From Maridesulfovibrio salexigens DSM 2638 (GTDB lineage: Bacteria > Desulfobacterota > Desulfovibrionia > Desulfovibrionales > Desulfovibrionaceae): a DNA stretch of 64,000 bases. Position 1 is the stretch's first letter; the number at the start of each line of letters is the position of its first letter. The stretch is from assembly GCF_000023445.1 (NCBI RefSeq), contig NC_012881.1:3737501-3801500 (forward strand), read 5' to 3'. The notes below the pieces were generated by a model. It had not been told where the DNA came from. It was given only the letters and a program-made list of their open reading frames with translations, and searched no databases. Position numbers and translations under genes: made by a program. Positions 1 through 8,739 of this stretch are shown in pieces.

Positions 1-537
1 ATCTAAACGGGGGATTTCACCTGCGTGTGCTATCGACTTCCCTCCAGAGGAAAGTGAGAGGCGTACCACAAACCAGCCCAGTAACAACATAAGTACTACC
101 AGCGGCAAAGCCCACTCAAACCAATTAAAGAAAGTTAGACCCATACGTCCCGGTATATCGAAGAGGTCAAGCGCGCCAATGAGCAGCAGGTTGGCAGGAC
201 TGCCGATAAGCGAGCCCATACCACCTATGTTTGCTCCATATATTATAGAAAGGGTAAGTGGAGTGGTCATGGATTCGAGTTCATCATCAAGCTTGCGGAT
301 GACCGGAATCATAGCCAGCACAGTGACTGCGTTAGGGATAAACATGGACAGCATTGCCGCAACGCCCATCAGTGAAAGCAGCAGATAATCCGTCCTTCCC
401 CTACTGAAACGCACCGCTCTGGCAGAAACATACTCAGGCAAGGCAGTAGAAGCGGTTACCCGGTAAAGGATATACCCGGTAACGAAAAGAAGGATCAAAG
501 GAAGCCTTCCATATATATAATTCACAGAGAGTTCCAT
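1..537 (-). CDS. SLC13/DASS-type anion permease, N-terminal part (runs off the left edge)
   Basis: The first 179 codons of a gene read leftward from an ATG at 537, with GGTGA about 8 bases upstream. The translation has several hydrophobic helices, the motif NAVTVLAMIPVI and then GANIGGMGSLIGSPAN. That Asn- and Ser/Gly-rich substrate loop is typical of the ion-transporter superfamily that includes SLC13/DASS and ArsB/NhaD carriers. The likely role is sodium- or proton-coupled uptake of a di- or tricarboxylate or an inorganic anion such as sulfate; the substrate cannot be told from this part. It is transcribed divergently from dnaE. The stop lies outside the window, so truncation cannot be judged. 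Confidence 0.75.
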   Translation of the reverse strand, partial: MELSVNYIYGRLPLILLFVTGYILYRVTASTALPEYVSARAVRFSRGRTDYLLLSLMGVAAMLSMFIPNAVTVLAMIPVIRKLDDELESMTTPLTLSIIYGANIGGMGSLIGSPANLLLIGALDLFDIPGRMGLTFFNWFEWALPLVVLMLLLGWFVVRLSLSSGGKSIAHAGEIPRLD

Positions 538-667
538 GTTCTGGTCACCACTTTTAGATATTCATAAAATTTCTTGCATGGGAGATCTGTTTCGTCAACG
601 GTCCGGGAATCCGAAATATTTTGCATACTCTTAGCTGACAAACAGTTTGTGAAGCCTTTCCCGCCTA

Positions 668-696
668 TTGCGTTTGACCCTAAAAATAAATACTAA
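668..696 (+). promoter_or_regulatory. Candidate sigma-70 promoter for dnaE
   Basis: TTGCGT at 668-673, a 17-base spacer and TACTAA at 691-696 give a reasonable -35/-10 pair. Transcription would start near 703, about 37 bases before the ATG at 740. This also argues against the TTG codon at 668 as the dnaE start. No experimental support. Confidence 0.4.
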
Positions 697-739
697 CTTC
701 CTTTACCTAGAATCTATTCCCCTATCAGGAACTATATAT

Positions 740-3700
740 ATGTCAGAATTTGTTCATCTGCACGTTCACACAGAATACAGTCTGCTGGACGGCGCCATCC
801 GCATTAAAGACCTTTGTCAGCAGGCAAAAGACTTCGGCATGCCTGCTGTCGCCATCACCGACCACGGCTCCATGTTCGGTGCTGTTACTTTTTATATGAC
901 TGCCATGGATATGGGCATCAAGCCCATCATCGGCTGCGAAGTCTATGTTGCGCCCGGAGATATTGATGATGAACTGGCCCACACACGCAAAGACAAAAAA
1001 GGCCGTTACCACCTCGTATTGCTGGCTAAGAACCAACAGGGCTACAAAAACATCATCAAACTCTGCTCCCTTGGTTTCCTTGAAGGTTTCCACTACAAGC
1101 CGCGAGTCAGCAAGTACCTGCTCAACAAATACAGCGAAGGGGTTATCGCCCTTTCAGCCTGTCTTGCAGGTGAGGTTCCCCGCGCCTTGATGAATGAAGG
1201 ACTCGATGCCGGGATTGAAATGGCCAAGACCTATGAATCCATTTTCCCCGGCAACTTCTATCTTGAGGTTCAGGCAAACGGGCTTAAAGAACAGGAAGAC
1301 CTCAACGAACTGATCTACAAGTGCGCCGAACAGACCGGACTGCCGCTTGTTGCTACAAACGACTGCCATTACCTGACCAAAGAAGACTACGAAGCACACG
1401 ACTTATTGCTCTGCATCCAGACCCAGACCACGGTTGATGCGGAGAAACGTTTCCGCATGGGTACTGACCAGCTTTACTTCAAGCCACAGGAAGAGTTTGA
1501 AGAATATTTCGCTCATGTGCCGGAAGCCATTGCCAACACCCAGAAGATTGCCGAGATGTGCAACCTTGAGATCGAGCTAGGCAACTACTACTTCCCGGAA
1601 TACGAACTTCCCGAGGGCATGACCATTGAGACCGAGTTTGTAAAGCTCTGCAAAGAAGGTCTACAGAAACGCATTGAGAACGCACCCTACGAAATTGATG
1701 AAGCAAAATACTGGGAGCGTCTTGATTACGAACTTGGCGTCATTAATGAAATGGGCTTCCCTGCATACTTCCTTATCGTTCAGGACTTCATTAACTGGGC
1801 AAAAGACAATAGGATTCCCGTTGGTCCGGGCCGTGGTTCGGCAGCGGGTTCTATCGTTGCATGGGCACTTCGAATCACCAACCTCGACCCCATCCCCTAT
1901 GACTTGCTCTTTGAAAGATTCCTGAACGTTGAGCGTGTCTCCATGCCTGATATCGATGTCGACTTCTGTGAACGACGTCGCCTCGAAGTAGTTAAATACT
2001 GCTCTGAAAAGTACGGCTGGGACCACGTAGCTCAGATTACCACCTACGGAACAATGAAAACCAAAGCGGTAATCAAAGACGTTGGTCGGGCGATGGGCAT
2101 GCATTTTTCCGAGACCGACCCCATCGCCAAGCTCGTTCCTGACGATCCCGCAGTCATCGCGCAGGGTCTGGGAGTAAAGAAGGCCAAAATCACCGTACCC
2201 AACGCGGTTGAGGCTATCCCGGAACTGAGCAACATGGTTGCCACCGATCCCAAGATCGCCAAGCTCATGGATATCGCCACCCGTCTGGAAGGCATGTCCC
2301 GCCATGCATCGACCCACGCGGCCGGGGTTGTTATCTCCGATAAGCCCATGACCGATTACCTGCCCCTTTACAAAGGTAAAAAGGGCGAAATCGTGACCCA
2401 GTACGACATGAAAAAGGTCGAAAAAGTCGGCCTGATCAAGTTCGACTTTCTGGGGCTGCGCACCATGACAGTTATCGAGGACTGCCTCGATATTATCCGC
2501 TTGCAGGGCAAGGAAGCGCCGGATCTGGACACCCTTACCCTTGATGACCAGGACACCTTCGATATTTTCTGTAAAGGGGACACCGACGGGGTCTTTCAGG
2601 TTGAATCTTCCGGTATGCGTAAATACCTGCGCATGCTCCGCCCCAGTTGCTTTGAAGACATCATCGCTATGCTCGCTCTGTACCGTCCGGGTCCGCTGGG
2701 TTCCGGTATGGTTGATGAATTCATTAAACGTAAGCACGGTGAAATCGAAGTAACCTATCTCTGGCCGACTCTTGAGCCGAGCCTTAAGCCGACTTACGGG
2801 GTTATCGTATATCAGGAACAGGTAATGGGCGCGGCAATGACCATCGCCAACTACTCACTCGGTGAGGGTGACCTGCTCCGCCGAGCCATGGGTAAGAAAA
2901 TTCCCGAAGAGATGGCCAAACACAGGGTCCGCTTTGTTGACGGTGCTAAGGAAAACAACATTCCGGAGCAGACCGCCAACGATATCTTCGACCTTATGGA
3001 GCAGTTCGCGGCCTACGGTTTCAACAAATCGCACTCCGCAGCATACGCACTGATTTCATACTACACAGCTTACCTCAAAGCACATTTCCCGGTGGAATTC
3101 ATGGCGGCACTCATGAGTACTGAAATGAACAACACCGAAAAGATCATCATGTACATTAACGCCTGCCGAGACATGGACGTTACTGTACGCCAGCCGGACA
3201 TCAACCTCGGTGTGGCGCGATTCTCGGTGTACGAAGGTGACATCATTTACGGTATGGCCGGGATCAAAAACGTAGGTGAAGAAGCGATTGATGAAATTGT
3301 TGAGGAACGCCAGAAAAACGGTCCTTTCAAAGATTTCATCGACTTCATAACCCGCGTTAACCTGCGCCGTGTTACCAAACGCGTCATTGAATACCTGATC
3401 CGGGCCGGGGCATTTGATTCCATGGGCTTAACCCGTTCCGGTCTGATTGCTTCTCTTGATAAGGCTGTTTCTTACGGTCAAAAGAAAAATAAAGAGAAAG
3501 AATCCGGCATGATCAATATGCTGGACATGCTCGGTGGAGGCGGTGAAGCTGAAGAGCCGGCAGTGGTCAGCTTTGAAGAATTCAACATGCCGGAAATGGA
3601 CGACAAGGAGATGCAGCGCCTTGAAAAAGAAGCACTCGGCTTCTACCTGACCTGCCATCCCCTGCTTTCTTACCGTAATGAAATGAGCAGACTAGGTCTT

Positions 3701-4267
3701 CAGACCATTGAAAACTGCCCGAATCTGGCTCACGAAGCTACGATTAAACTGGGTGCCATCATCACCGGATACAAAGAGATCATCACCAAAAAGTCCGGTA
3801 AAAAGATGGCCTTTGCCACCATCGAAGACATGACCGGTTCCGGAGAACTCATCATCTTCCCCAAAACCTACGAAGAGGTACACCAATACCTCGGACAGGA
3901 CATCCCCTTGTTGATCAAGGGTAAAGTGGACAACCCGCCGCCGGAAGAAGGTCAGGAAGAGGCTATGCCGGAATCCAAGGTCATGTGCGATGAAATTTCA
4001 CCCTTGGAAAATGCGCAGGCAGGTTGTCAGGAAGCAGTGCCGCTTTCCGTTCACCATTCCCTGTGCTCTGAGGAAGGCATAGCTGAACTGAAAGCGATAC
4101 TTGCAGGATATCCCGGCTCTGCACCTATAACCTTACAGATGTTTCTTCCCGATTCCATATGCACCTTGCGCCTCGGGCATACATACAACATCAAGCCCAA
4201 TGGGGATTTCTGGAAAGAATTCAACCTGTGGCGTAAAAATGGAAACGGCAAAGCAAAATTGCAATAG
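740..4267 (+). CDS. dnaE: DNA polymerase III subunit alpha
   Basis: Catalytic polymerase subunit of the replicative holoenzyme. The protein of about 1175 residues (E. coli DnaE has 1160) opens with the PHP-domain motif HLHVHTEYSLLDGA. The C-family polymerase core follows, with GPGRGSAAGSIVAWAL and the catalytic aspartates in PDIDVDF. Helix-hairpin-helix and OB-fold regions come last, the OB fold near residues 990-1080. The ATG at 740 has AGGA 10 bases upstream, and the family N-terminus begins there; the in-frame TTG at 668 would add 24 unrelated residues. It is followed by queD after about 60 bases. The stretch after the OB fold is less conserved, as usual for this family. Confidence 0.97.
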   Translation: MSEFVHLHVHTEYSLLDGAIRIKDLCQQAKDFGMPAVAITDHGSMFGAVTFYMTAMDMGIKPIIGCEVYVAPGDIDDELAHTRKDKKGRYHLVLLAKNQQGYKNIIKLCSLGFLEGFHYKPRVSKYLLNKYSEGVIALSACLAGEVPRALMNEGLDAGIEMAKTYESIFPGNFYLEVQANGLKEQEDLNELIYKCAEQTGLPLVATNDCHYLTKEDYEAHDLLLCIQTQTTVDAEKRFRMGTDQLYFKPQEEFEEYFAHVPEAIANTQKIAEMCNLEIELGNYYFPEYELPEGMTIETEFVKLCKEGLQKRIENAPYEIDEAKYWERLDYELGVINEMGFPAYFLIVQDFINWAKDNRIPVGPGRGSAAGSIVAWALRITNLDPIPYDLLFERFLNVERVSMPDIDVDFCERRRLEVVKYCSEKYGWDHVAQITTYGTMKTKAVIKDVGRAMGMHFSETDPIAKLVPDDPAVIAQGLGVKKAKITVPNAVEAIPELSNMVATDPKIAKLMDIATRLEGMSRHASTHAAGVVISDKPMTDYLPLYKGKKGEIVTQYDMKKVEKVGLIKFDFLGLRTMTVIEDCLDIIRLQGKEAPDLDTLTLDDQDTFDIFCKGDTDGVFQVESSGMRKYLRMLRPSCFEDIIAMLALYRPGPLGSGMVDEFIKRKHGEIEVTYLWPTLEPSLKPTYGVIVYQEQVMGAAMTIANYSLGEGDLLRRAMGKKIPEEMAKHRVRFVDGAKENNIPEQTANDIFDLMEQFAAYGFNKSHSAAYALISYYTAYLKAHFPVEFMAALMSTEMNNTEKIIMYINACRDMDVTVRQPDINLGVARFSVYEGDIIYGMAGIKNVGEEAIDEIVEERQKNGPFKDFIDFITRVNLRRVTKRVIEYLIRAGAFDSMGLTRSGLIASLDKAVSYGQKKNKEKESGMINMLDMLGGGGEAEEPAVVSFEEFNMPEMDDKEMQRLEKEALGFYLTCHPLLSYRNEMSRLGLQTIENCPNLAHEATIKLGAIITGYKEIITKKSGKKMAFATIEDMTGSGELIIFPKTYEEVHQYLGQDIPLLIKGKVDNPPPEEGQEEAMPESKVMCDEISPLENAQAGCQEAVPLSVHHSLCSEEGIAELKAILAGYPGSAPITLQMFLPDSICTLRLGHTYNIKPNGDFWKEFNLWRKNGNGKAKLQ

Positions 4268-4329
4268 AGGCATCTTTAAAAAAAGCGCGATAGCGCACCA
4301 AATTGATTTTACTCACAGGAGAGAAATAT

Positions 4330-4716
4330 ATGTCTAAAGGAAAATGGAGACTCAAGGTAAAGAAAGACTTCAGCTCAGCACATCAGCTTCGCAATTACGG
4401 CGGAAAGTGCGAGAACATGCACGGCCATAACTTCGGTGTTGAAGTAGAGATTGAAGGCGATCGTCTTGACCAGAAAGTTGAAATTCTCATGGACTTCAAA
4501 GAACTGAAGAAAGAGCTCAATGAAGTGCTGGACACTCTGGACCACAAACACCTGAACAGCCTGGAATATTTCGAGCACCGCAACCCTTCTTCTGAAAACA
4601 TTGCCCGTTACATCTACGAAGAAATGAAGAAACGCGTTGAGAACGAGCATGTGCGCATGGTGTTTGCTTCAGTTTCAGAAAAAGAAAGTTCCGTAGCAAC
4701 ATACTTCGAGGACTAG
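4330..4716 (+). CDS. queD: 6-carboxy-5,6,7,8-tetrahydropterin synthase (QueD/PTPS family)
   Basis: Converts 7,8-dihydroneopterin triphosphate to 6-carboxytetrahydropterin, the second step of queuosine/7-deazaguanine synthesis. Zinc ligands His18, His31 and His33 are visible (FSSAHQL and NMHGHNF), with the catalytic Cys27 just before them. The Asp-His pair is in TLDHKHLN and the substrate-binding Glu is in the SEKES segment near the C-terminus. The 128-residue length fits QueD. Start chosen at 4330 because AGGAGA lies 8 bases upstream; an earlier in-frame start at 4303 lacks a site. The next gene begins one base after the stop, so translation is probably coupled to dtd. No queC or queE is nearby. 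Confidence 0.92.
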
Positions 4717-4717
4717 A

Positions 4718-5185
4718 ATGAAGCTGGTCATTCAAAGAACAAGCGGCGGAAAAGTTGAAGTAGAAGGCAAAACCGTGGGCGAAATCGGCCCCGGTATCAT
4801 GGTGCTGGCCGGATTCGGCAAGGAAGACACGGAACAGCTTCCTGAATCCAAGGTCTGGAATACACTGATAGATAAGATGATCGGGCTGCGTATATTTGAA
4901 GATGAAGAAGGCCGCATGAACCGCTCTCTTGAGGACATTAAAGGCGACATCCTTCTGGTTTCCCAATTCACCCTTTATGCATCTTGCAAAAAAGGACGCA
5001 GACCGTCATTTACCGGAGCTGCCGCACCGCAACTGGCAAGCGACCTCTTTGACAGGCTGATTGCGGATGTTTCACAGAAAGCCCCTGCAAAAGTTGCGAC
5101 AGGACAGTTCGGAGCTATGATGAATGTTGATTTCGTCAACTGGGGCCCGGTCACAATTATTCTGGATTCCAAGGATTTTGTCTAA
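4718..5185 (+). CDS. dtd: D-aminoacyl-tRNA deacylase
   Basis: Cleaves D-amino acids and glycine mischarged on tRNA, a proofreading enzyme of 155 residues acting as a dimer. Two family motifs are present: SQFTLYA near residue 85 and the Gly-Pro motif GPVT near residue 146. The residue before the Gly-Pro motif is Trp (NWGPVT), where many bacterial enzymes have NDGPVT or NPGPVT. It starts one base after the queD stop. The 136 bases downstream separate it from the next operon. Confidence 0.93.
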
Positions 5186-5321
5186 ATTTTCAGGTTTTAC
5201 CTTGACTTCCTTTGCGAAAAAGGGAGGATTAGGTATATTAAAATTTATTAATTGTGGCATCCAGAAGTTGTAACGTCGGGCAAAGCACCTAATTACGTCT
5301 GACAATAAACATGGAGCAATC

Positions 5322-5750
5322 ATGCATCGCTTTGTGCTGGAAGCAATTCCGACCCCTGAAGAAAGCAGGGAAGTAGCCCGCAAGGCAATTATCATTCTTA
5401 AGGATTTTGTAGCGGATGAAAACCTCCTCCACGACATGGATCTTGTCCTTACAGAAGGTTGCTCCAATGTAGCCCGTCACGCCTATGACAAAATCGAAAA
5501 CTGCAACAAACTTGAACTGACCATTAAAGTACATCCCGGAGAGCATATCATATTTGAGATTGCAGACTGGGGAAAAGGACTCTGTTCAAAGTCCATCGAT
5601 TTTTCCATGCCTTCTCCGGAAGCAGTAGGCGGCCGGGGCATGTTCATCATGTCAGAACTAATGGATTCCTTCGAATTAATTAAAGAAAATGGCAAAAATA
5701 TAATTAAACTGACCCGCAAGTTAAAGGAAGATCAATGGCGGAAGAAGTAA
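5322..5750 (+). CDS. RsbW-like serine-kinase/anti-sigma-type ATPase
   Basis: A 142-residue GHKL (HATPase_c_2) domain protein. The N-box is LTEGCSNVARHAY, with Glu and Asn in place, and the ATP-lid motif is DWGKGL. Proteins of this family bind an anti-sigma-antagonist (STAS) partner and phosphorylate its serine. The next gene is exactly such a STAS protein and overlaps it by 16 bases, so the two form a partner-switching pair. A FapA protein and the flagellar stator genes follow on the same strand. No sigma factor lies nearby, so the target could be something other than a sigma factor; that is inference. Confidence 0.85.
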   Translation: MHRFVLEAIPTPEESREVARKAIIILKDFVADENLLHDMDLVLTEGCSNVARHAYDKIENCNKLELTIKVHPGEHIIFEIADWGKGLCSKSIDFSMPSPEAVGGRGMFIMSELMDSFELIKENGKNIIKLTRKLKEDQWRKK

Positions 5751-6064
5751 TCAAAATTCAAGATGGAATTATGACCTTGAAATGTGGAAAAGAGGTCACC
5801 ATTGAAACCATCTACGAATTCAAGGAGCAGGTAGAAAAGGCCAGTGAATCTTCTGAAGTTGAAGTTATTGTTGCCGACCTTTCAGAAGCTCTTTTTCTTG
5901 ATAGTTCAGGGATAGGCTTCCTTGTTTCGCTTAATTCAAGACTCAAGAGCAATAACAAGAATATGTATCTTCTGCGCCCCAGTGAACAGATCTGCAAAAC
6001 CCTTGAACTTGTAAGACTAATCTCCTTTTTCACTATCATTGAAGACGAAAGGGAAATCCCTTAA
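5735..6064 (+). CDS. STAS-domain anti-anti-sigma factor-like protein
   Basis: A 109-residue single STAS domain like SpoIIAA/RsbV. The expected phospho-acceptor serine lies in the conserved LDSSGIGFLVSL segment near residue 50. It overlaps the 3' end of the kinase gene by 16 bases, indicating translational coupling and roughly equal amounts. It is presumably phosphorylated by the upstream ATPase and dephosphorylated by a PP2C-type phosphatase not found in this window. The final codons are followed within 30 bases by the FapA gene. Confidence 0.88.
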   Translation: MAEEVIKIQDGIMTLKCGKEVTIETIYEFKEQVEKASESSEVEVIVADLSEALFLDSSGIGFLVSLNSRLKSNNKNMYLLRPSEQICKTLELVRLISFFTIIEDEREIP

Positions 6065-6092
6065 CCGTCCCCGCATTTACCGGAGCATCCGC

Positions 6093-7205
6093 ATGCCCTG
6101 TCTCAAGCACTATTTTGATCCAGACTTCGATTACACAGACCTTAAACCGGTAGAGAAGAACGATGGCAGCGTAGATTATTACAATATGGGCTATGTGCAG
6201 AGCGTCATCATCGGTCAGGTCCTTGCGCAATGGGAAGAACCGGATGAAGACGGGAAATGTCCTTTGGGACAGCGCCATTACCCTGAGAAAGAATTCCCGC
6301 GCGGTCCTAACACTAAAATCAATCCCGAAAACACAAATCAACTGATTGCCACTCGTAACGGCTATGTCTTTTACAATGAAGAAGGCTTGATTACTGTAAA
6401 AGAATTGCTCAATGTACGTGGAGACGTAAACCTTTCCACCGGAAACATCTTTTTTGTCGGCGACATGGTTGTTCACGGCTCAATCAAATCCGGCTTGGAT
6501 GTAAAAGCCAACAACATCAATGTCAAAGGGGTGATTGAACAGGCCAATGTGCATGCTGCAGGATTCCTCAAATGCGATGGAGGAATAAAAGGCAACACCA
6601 AAGGACTGATTGAATCCAAAGAAACACTACGAACAACCTTTTGCGAGAATGCAACACTTGTCAGCAGCGGCAACATTATCATTGATAAGAACTGCATGCA
6701 TACGACAGTATATTGCGAAGGTAAGTTCGCGGTAAAAGGTCGTTTTGCCGGCGGAAGGTGTTATAGTGACCAAATAGTATTTATTGGGGAACAATTGGGT
6801 GGCGGTCTAAGTGCTGCTTCGCAGATTATTGTAGGCTACAATCCACTGCTGCTTCTCCAGATAGACAAAATTTCTACTCAAATTTCTGTATTGGAAAATG
6901 ACGTAAAAGATCTGCAGAAAATTATGAGTAACGGCTCCTCAACCACTGCTGAATTCACGGGAAAAATCGAAAAATGCGAAATGAAGATTCGCTTTTTGAA
7001 GAACAAGAAGAAGCAGCTTTGGGGTAAAATCCAGCAGGCAGAAAAGCTGGAAAGTTGTAGAATTATGGTTCAGGGCATTGTAAAATCGGGAGTGGAGATC
7101 AGTATCGGTCCCGCATATATGCAGGTGAATGAACCTCTGGAAAATGTTTTTTTCTACTATGAAAACAACGAAATAAAAGTGGGCTCTCCCGCATTAAAGA
7201 AATAG
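6093..7205 (+). CDS. FapA-family (DUF342) protein
   Basis: A soluble protein of about 370 residues with a polymerisation-type right-handed beta-helix (roughly residues 115-240, repeats such as NVRGDVNLSTGNIFFVGDM). A coiled-coil segment follows near residues 265-330, with a short beta-rich tail. This is the DUF342/flagellar assembly protein A architecture, linked in other bacteria to flagellar placement or motor control. Start taken at ATG 6093 because GGAG lies 7 bases upstream; a longer in-frame form beginning at 6039 would sit inside the STAS gene without a good site. It lies between the partner-switching pair and the stator genes. Confidence 0.8.
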   Translation: MPCLKHYFDPDFDYTDLKPVEKNDGSVDYYNMGYVQSVIIGQVLAQWEEPDEDGKCPLGQRHYPEKEFPRGPNTKINPENTNQLIATRNGYVFYNEEGLITVKELLNVRGDVNLSTGNIFFVGDMVVHGSIKSGLDVKANNINVKGVIEQANVHAAGFLKCDGGIKGNTKGLIESKETLRTTFCENATLVSSGNIIIDKNCMHTTVYCEGKFAVKGRFAGGRCYSDQIVFIGEQLGGGLSAASQIIVGYNPLLLLQIDKISTQISVLENDVKDLQKIMSNGSSTTAEFTGKIEKCEMKIRFLKNKKKQLWGKIQQAEKLESCRIMVQGIVKSGVEISIGPAYMQVNEPLENVFFYYENNEIKVGSPALKK

Positions 7206-7212
7206 AGCAAAT

Positions 7213-7968
7213 ATGGATATTGCAACTTTAATAGGAATTGTAGGCGGTTTCGGTCTGATCGCGGCAACCATTGTCATGGGTGGTAATGCGGCCGGTTTTA
7301 TTGATCCTCCATCAATCGTTGTTGTTTTCGGGGGGACATTTGCCTCCTGCTTCATTATGTTTCCCATGGGGGTTGTACTTAAAGCATTCAAAATCGCTTT
7401 AAAAGGTTTCTTTGCCAAGTCCGAAGACCCCAAAATCATGATCGACCAGATCGTAGCTCTCGCTGAAACTGCTCGTAAAGAAAGCCTTGTAGCACTTGAA
7501 AAAGTTGCCATTGACGATGAGTACCTTAAGAAAGGGGTCATTCTTGTAGCCGACGGAACAGACGGGGATCTAGTCCGCTCAATTATGGAATTTGAAATTG
7601 ACGCCATGAAAAAACGTCATTTCCAAGGTCAGGCAGTCATGAAAGGAATGGGAGCCATGGCTCCGGCTTTCGGAATGATCGGTACGCTGATCGGTCTGGT
7701 ACAGATGCTTTCAAACCTCAGTGACCCTGACGCCATCGGCCCTGCAATGGCGGTTGCTTTGCTGACAACCCTTTACGGCTCTATTCTGGCCAACGTAATT
7801 TTTCTGCCTTTGGCTAAGAAGCTTGAAGAACGTTCTATTGAGGAAGCCTCATATATGGAAATTATGGTTGAAGGCGTTGTTGCTATTCAAAAAGGTGAAC
7901 ACCCCTCAATTGTTAAAGAAAAGCTGCAGGCATTCCTTTCCCCCGGTCTGCGTGATGCTACCGCATAA
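7213..7968 (+). CDS. motA: Flagellar motor stator protein MotA/PomA
   Basis: A 251-residue inner-membrane protein with four predicted helices. The first pair lies near residues 1-55. The pore pair lies near 145-205 and contains the conserved APAFGMIGTLIGLVQML and AVALLTTLYGSILAN segments. A cytoplasmic loop with charged residues for contact with the rotor lies between the pairs. With the next gene it forms the torque-generating ion channel. The sequence resembles the PomA branch, in line with the PomB-like partner. It starts 7 bases after the FapA gene. Confidence 0.93.
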   Translation: MDIATLIGIVGGFGLIAATIVMGGNAAGFIDPPSIVVVFGGTFASCFIMFPMGVVLKAFKIALKGFFAKSEDPKIMIDQIVALAETARKESLVALEKVAIDDEYLKKGVILVADGTDGDLVRSIMEFEIDAMKKRHFQGQAVMKGMGAMAPAFGMIGTLIGLVQMLSNLSDPDAIGPAMAVALLTTLYGSILANVIFLPLAKKLEERSIEEASYMEIMVEGVVAIQKGEHPSIVKEKLQAFLSPGLRDATA

Positions 7969-7983
7969 ACCTAAGAGCGCAGC

Positions 7984-8730
7984 ATGGCCAAAGTAGTAGT
8001 CATCAAACCGAAGAATAATGATCCGCCGCCGGAAGAAGGGCTTCCGCCGTGGATGGCTACATTCGCGGATATGGTAACTCTTCTGCTCTGCTTTTTTGTC
8101 CTTCTGTTGTCCTTCGCGAACAATGACCTTGCAAAGTTCAAGGAATTGCTCGGCTCACTCAAGGATGCTTTCGGGGTTCAGATGGAACGCAAGGAAGAAG
8201 ACAACCTTGCCCTGACCCCCTCAGACCTGAAGCGTAAAGAAGTCAAAATGGACAGCAACGACAAACGGTTGCTTGGTCTGGTCCTGCGGATCAAGGCTCT
8301 TCTGGATGAAGATGACGCTACCCGCAAGTCTTCCGGGGTAAAAGCCGATCAGGATGGTGTTGTGGTTAGTACGGATTCAGCGACTCTTTTTGAGCCGGGA
8401 TCGGCAACCCTCAGGCCAGAAGCACACAAGGTCTTGGACAAAGTTATCAGCATCTTGAAGGATCACAACTATAACCTTGTGGTCCGAGGACATACGGATA
8501 ATTCCGAAATACATTCCAGAAAATTTCCTACCAACTGGGAACTTTCGTCAGCTAGAGCTGCAAGTGCATTGCGCTATATTGTTGAACAGGGGGGGATAGC
8601 TCCTAAACGGCTGAAAGCCGTTGGCTATGCGGACACCCAGCCGTTGGTAAAAAATGACTCTCCTGCCAACAAGAGCAAAAACAGAAGGCTTGAATTCTTC
8701 TACCATAAACCGGCCCGTGACTCGTGGTAG
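7984..8730 (+). CDS. motB: Flagellar motor stator protein MotB/PomB, probably sodium-type
   Basis: A 248-residue protein with one transmembrane helix near residues 24-45 and a C-terminal OmpA-like peptidoglycan-binding domain (RGHTDNSEIHS, SSARAASALRYI, NRRLEFFY). The ion-carrying aspartate is Asp29 in WMATFADMVTLLLCFF. The surrounding segment and the stretch LLLSFANNDLAKFKELLGS read much closer to Vibrio PomB than to E. coli MotB. I therefore infer sodium as the coupling ion, which suits a marine host. It follows the motA stop by 15 bases. Confidence 0.92.
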   Translation: MAKVVVIKPKNNDPPPEEGLPPWMATFADMVTLLLCFFVLLLSFANNDLAKFKELLGSLKDAFGVQMERKEEDNLALTPSDLKRKEVKMDSNDKRLLGLVLRIKALLDEDDATRKSSGVKADQDGVVVSTDSATLFEPGSATLRPEAHKVLDKVISILKDHNYNLVVRGHTDNSEIHSRKFPTNWELSSARAASALRYIVEQGGIAPKRLKAVGYADTQPLVKNDSPANKSKNRRLEFFYHKPARDSW

Positions 8731-8739
8731 GTATCCTTG

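Noticed and set aside
668-739. Longer dnaE starting at TTG 668
   Set aside because: The extra 24 residues do not fit the PHP-domain N-terminus, the codons overlap a -35/-10 pair, and ATG 740 has a good ribosome site.
1661-2737. Long open frame on the minus strand inside dnaE
   Set aside because: It is antisense to a highly conserved gene, has no ribosome site or recognisable domain, and is a codon-bias shadow.
4284-4295. Small GCGC hairpin after dnaE as a terminator
   Set aside because: Only a 4-bp stem and no T-run.
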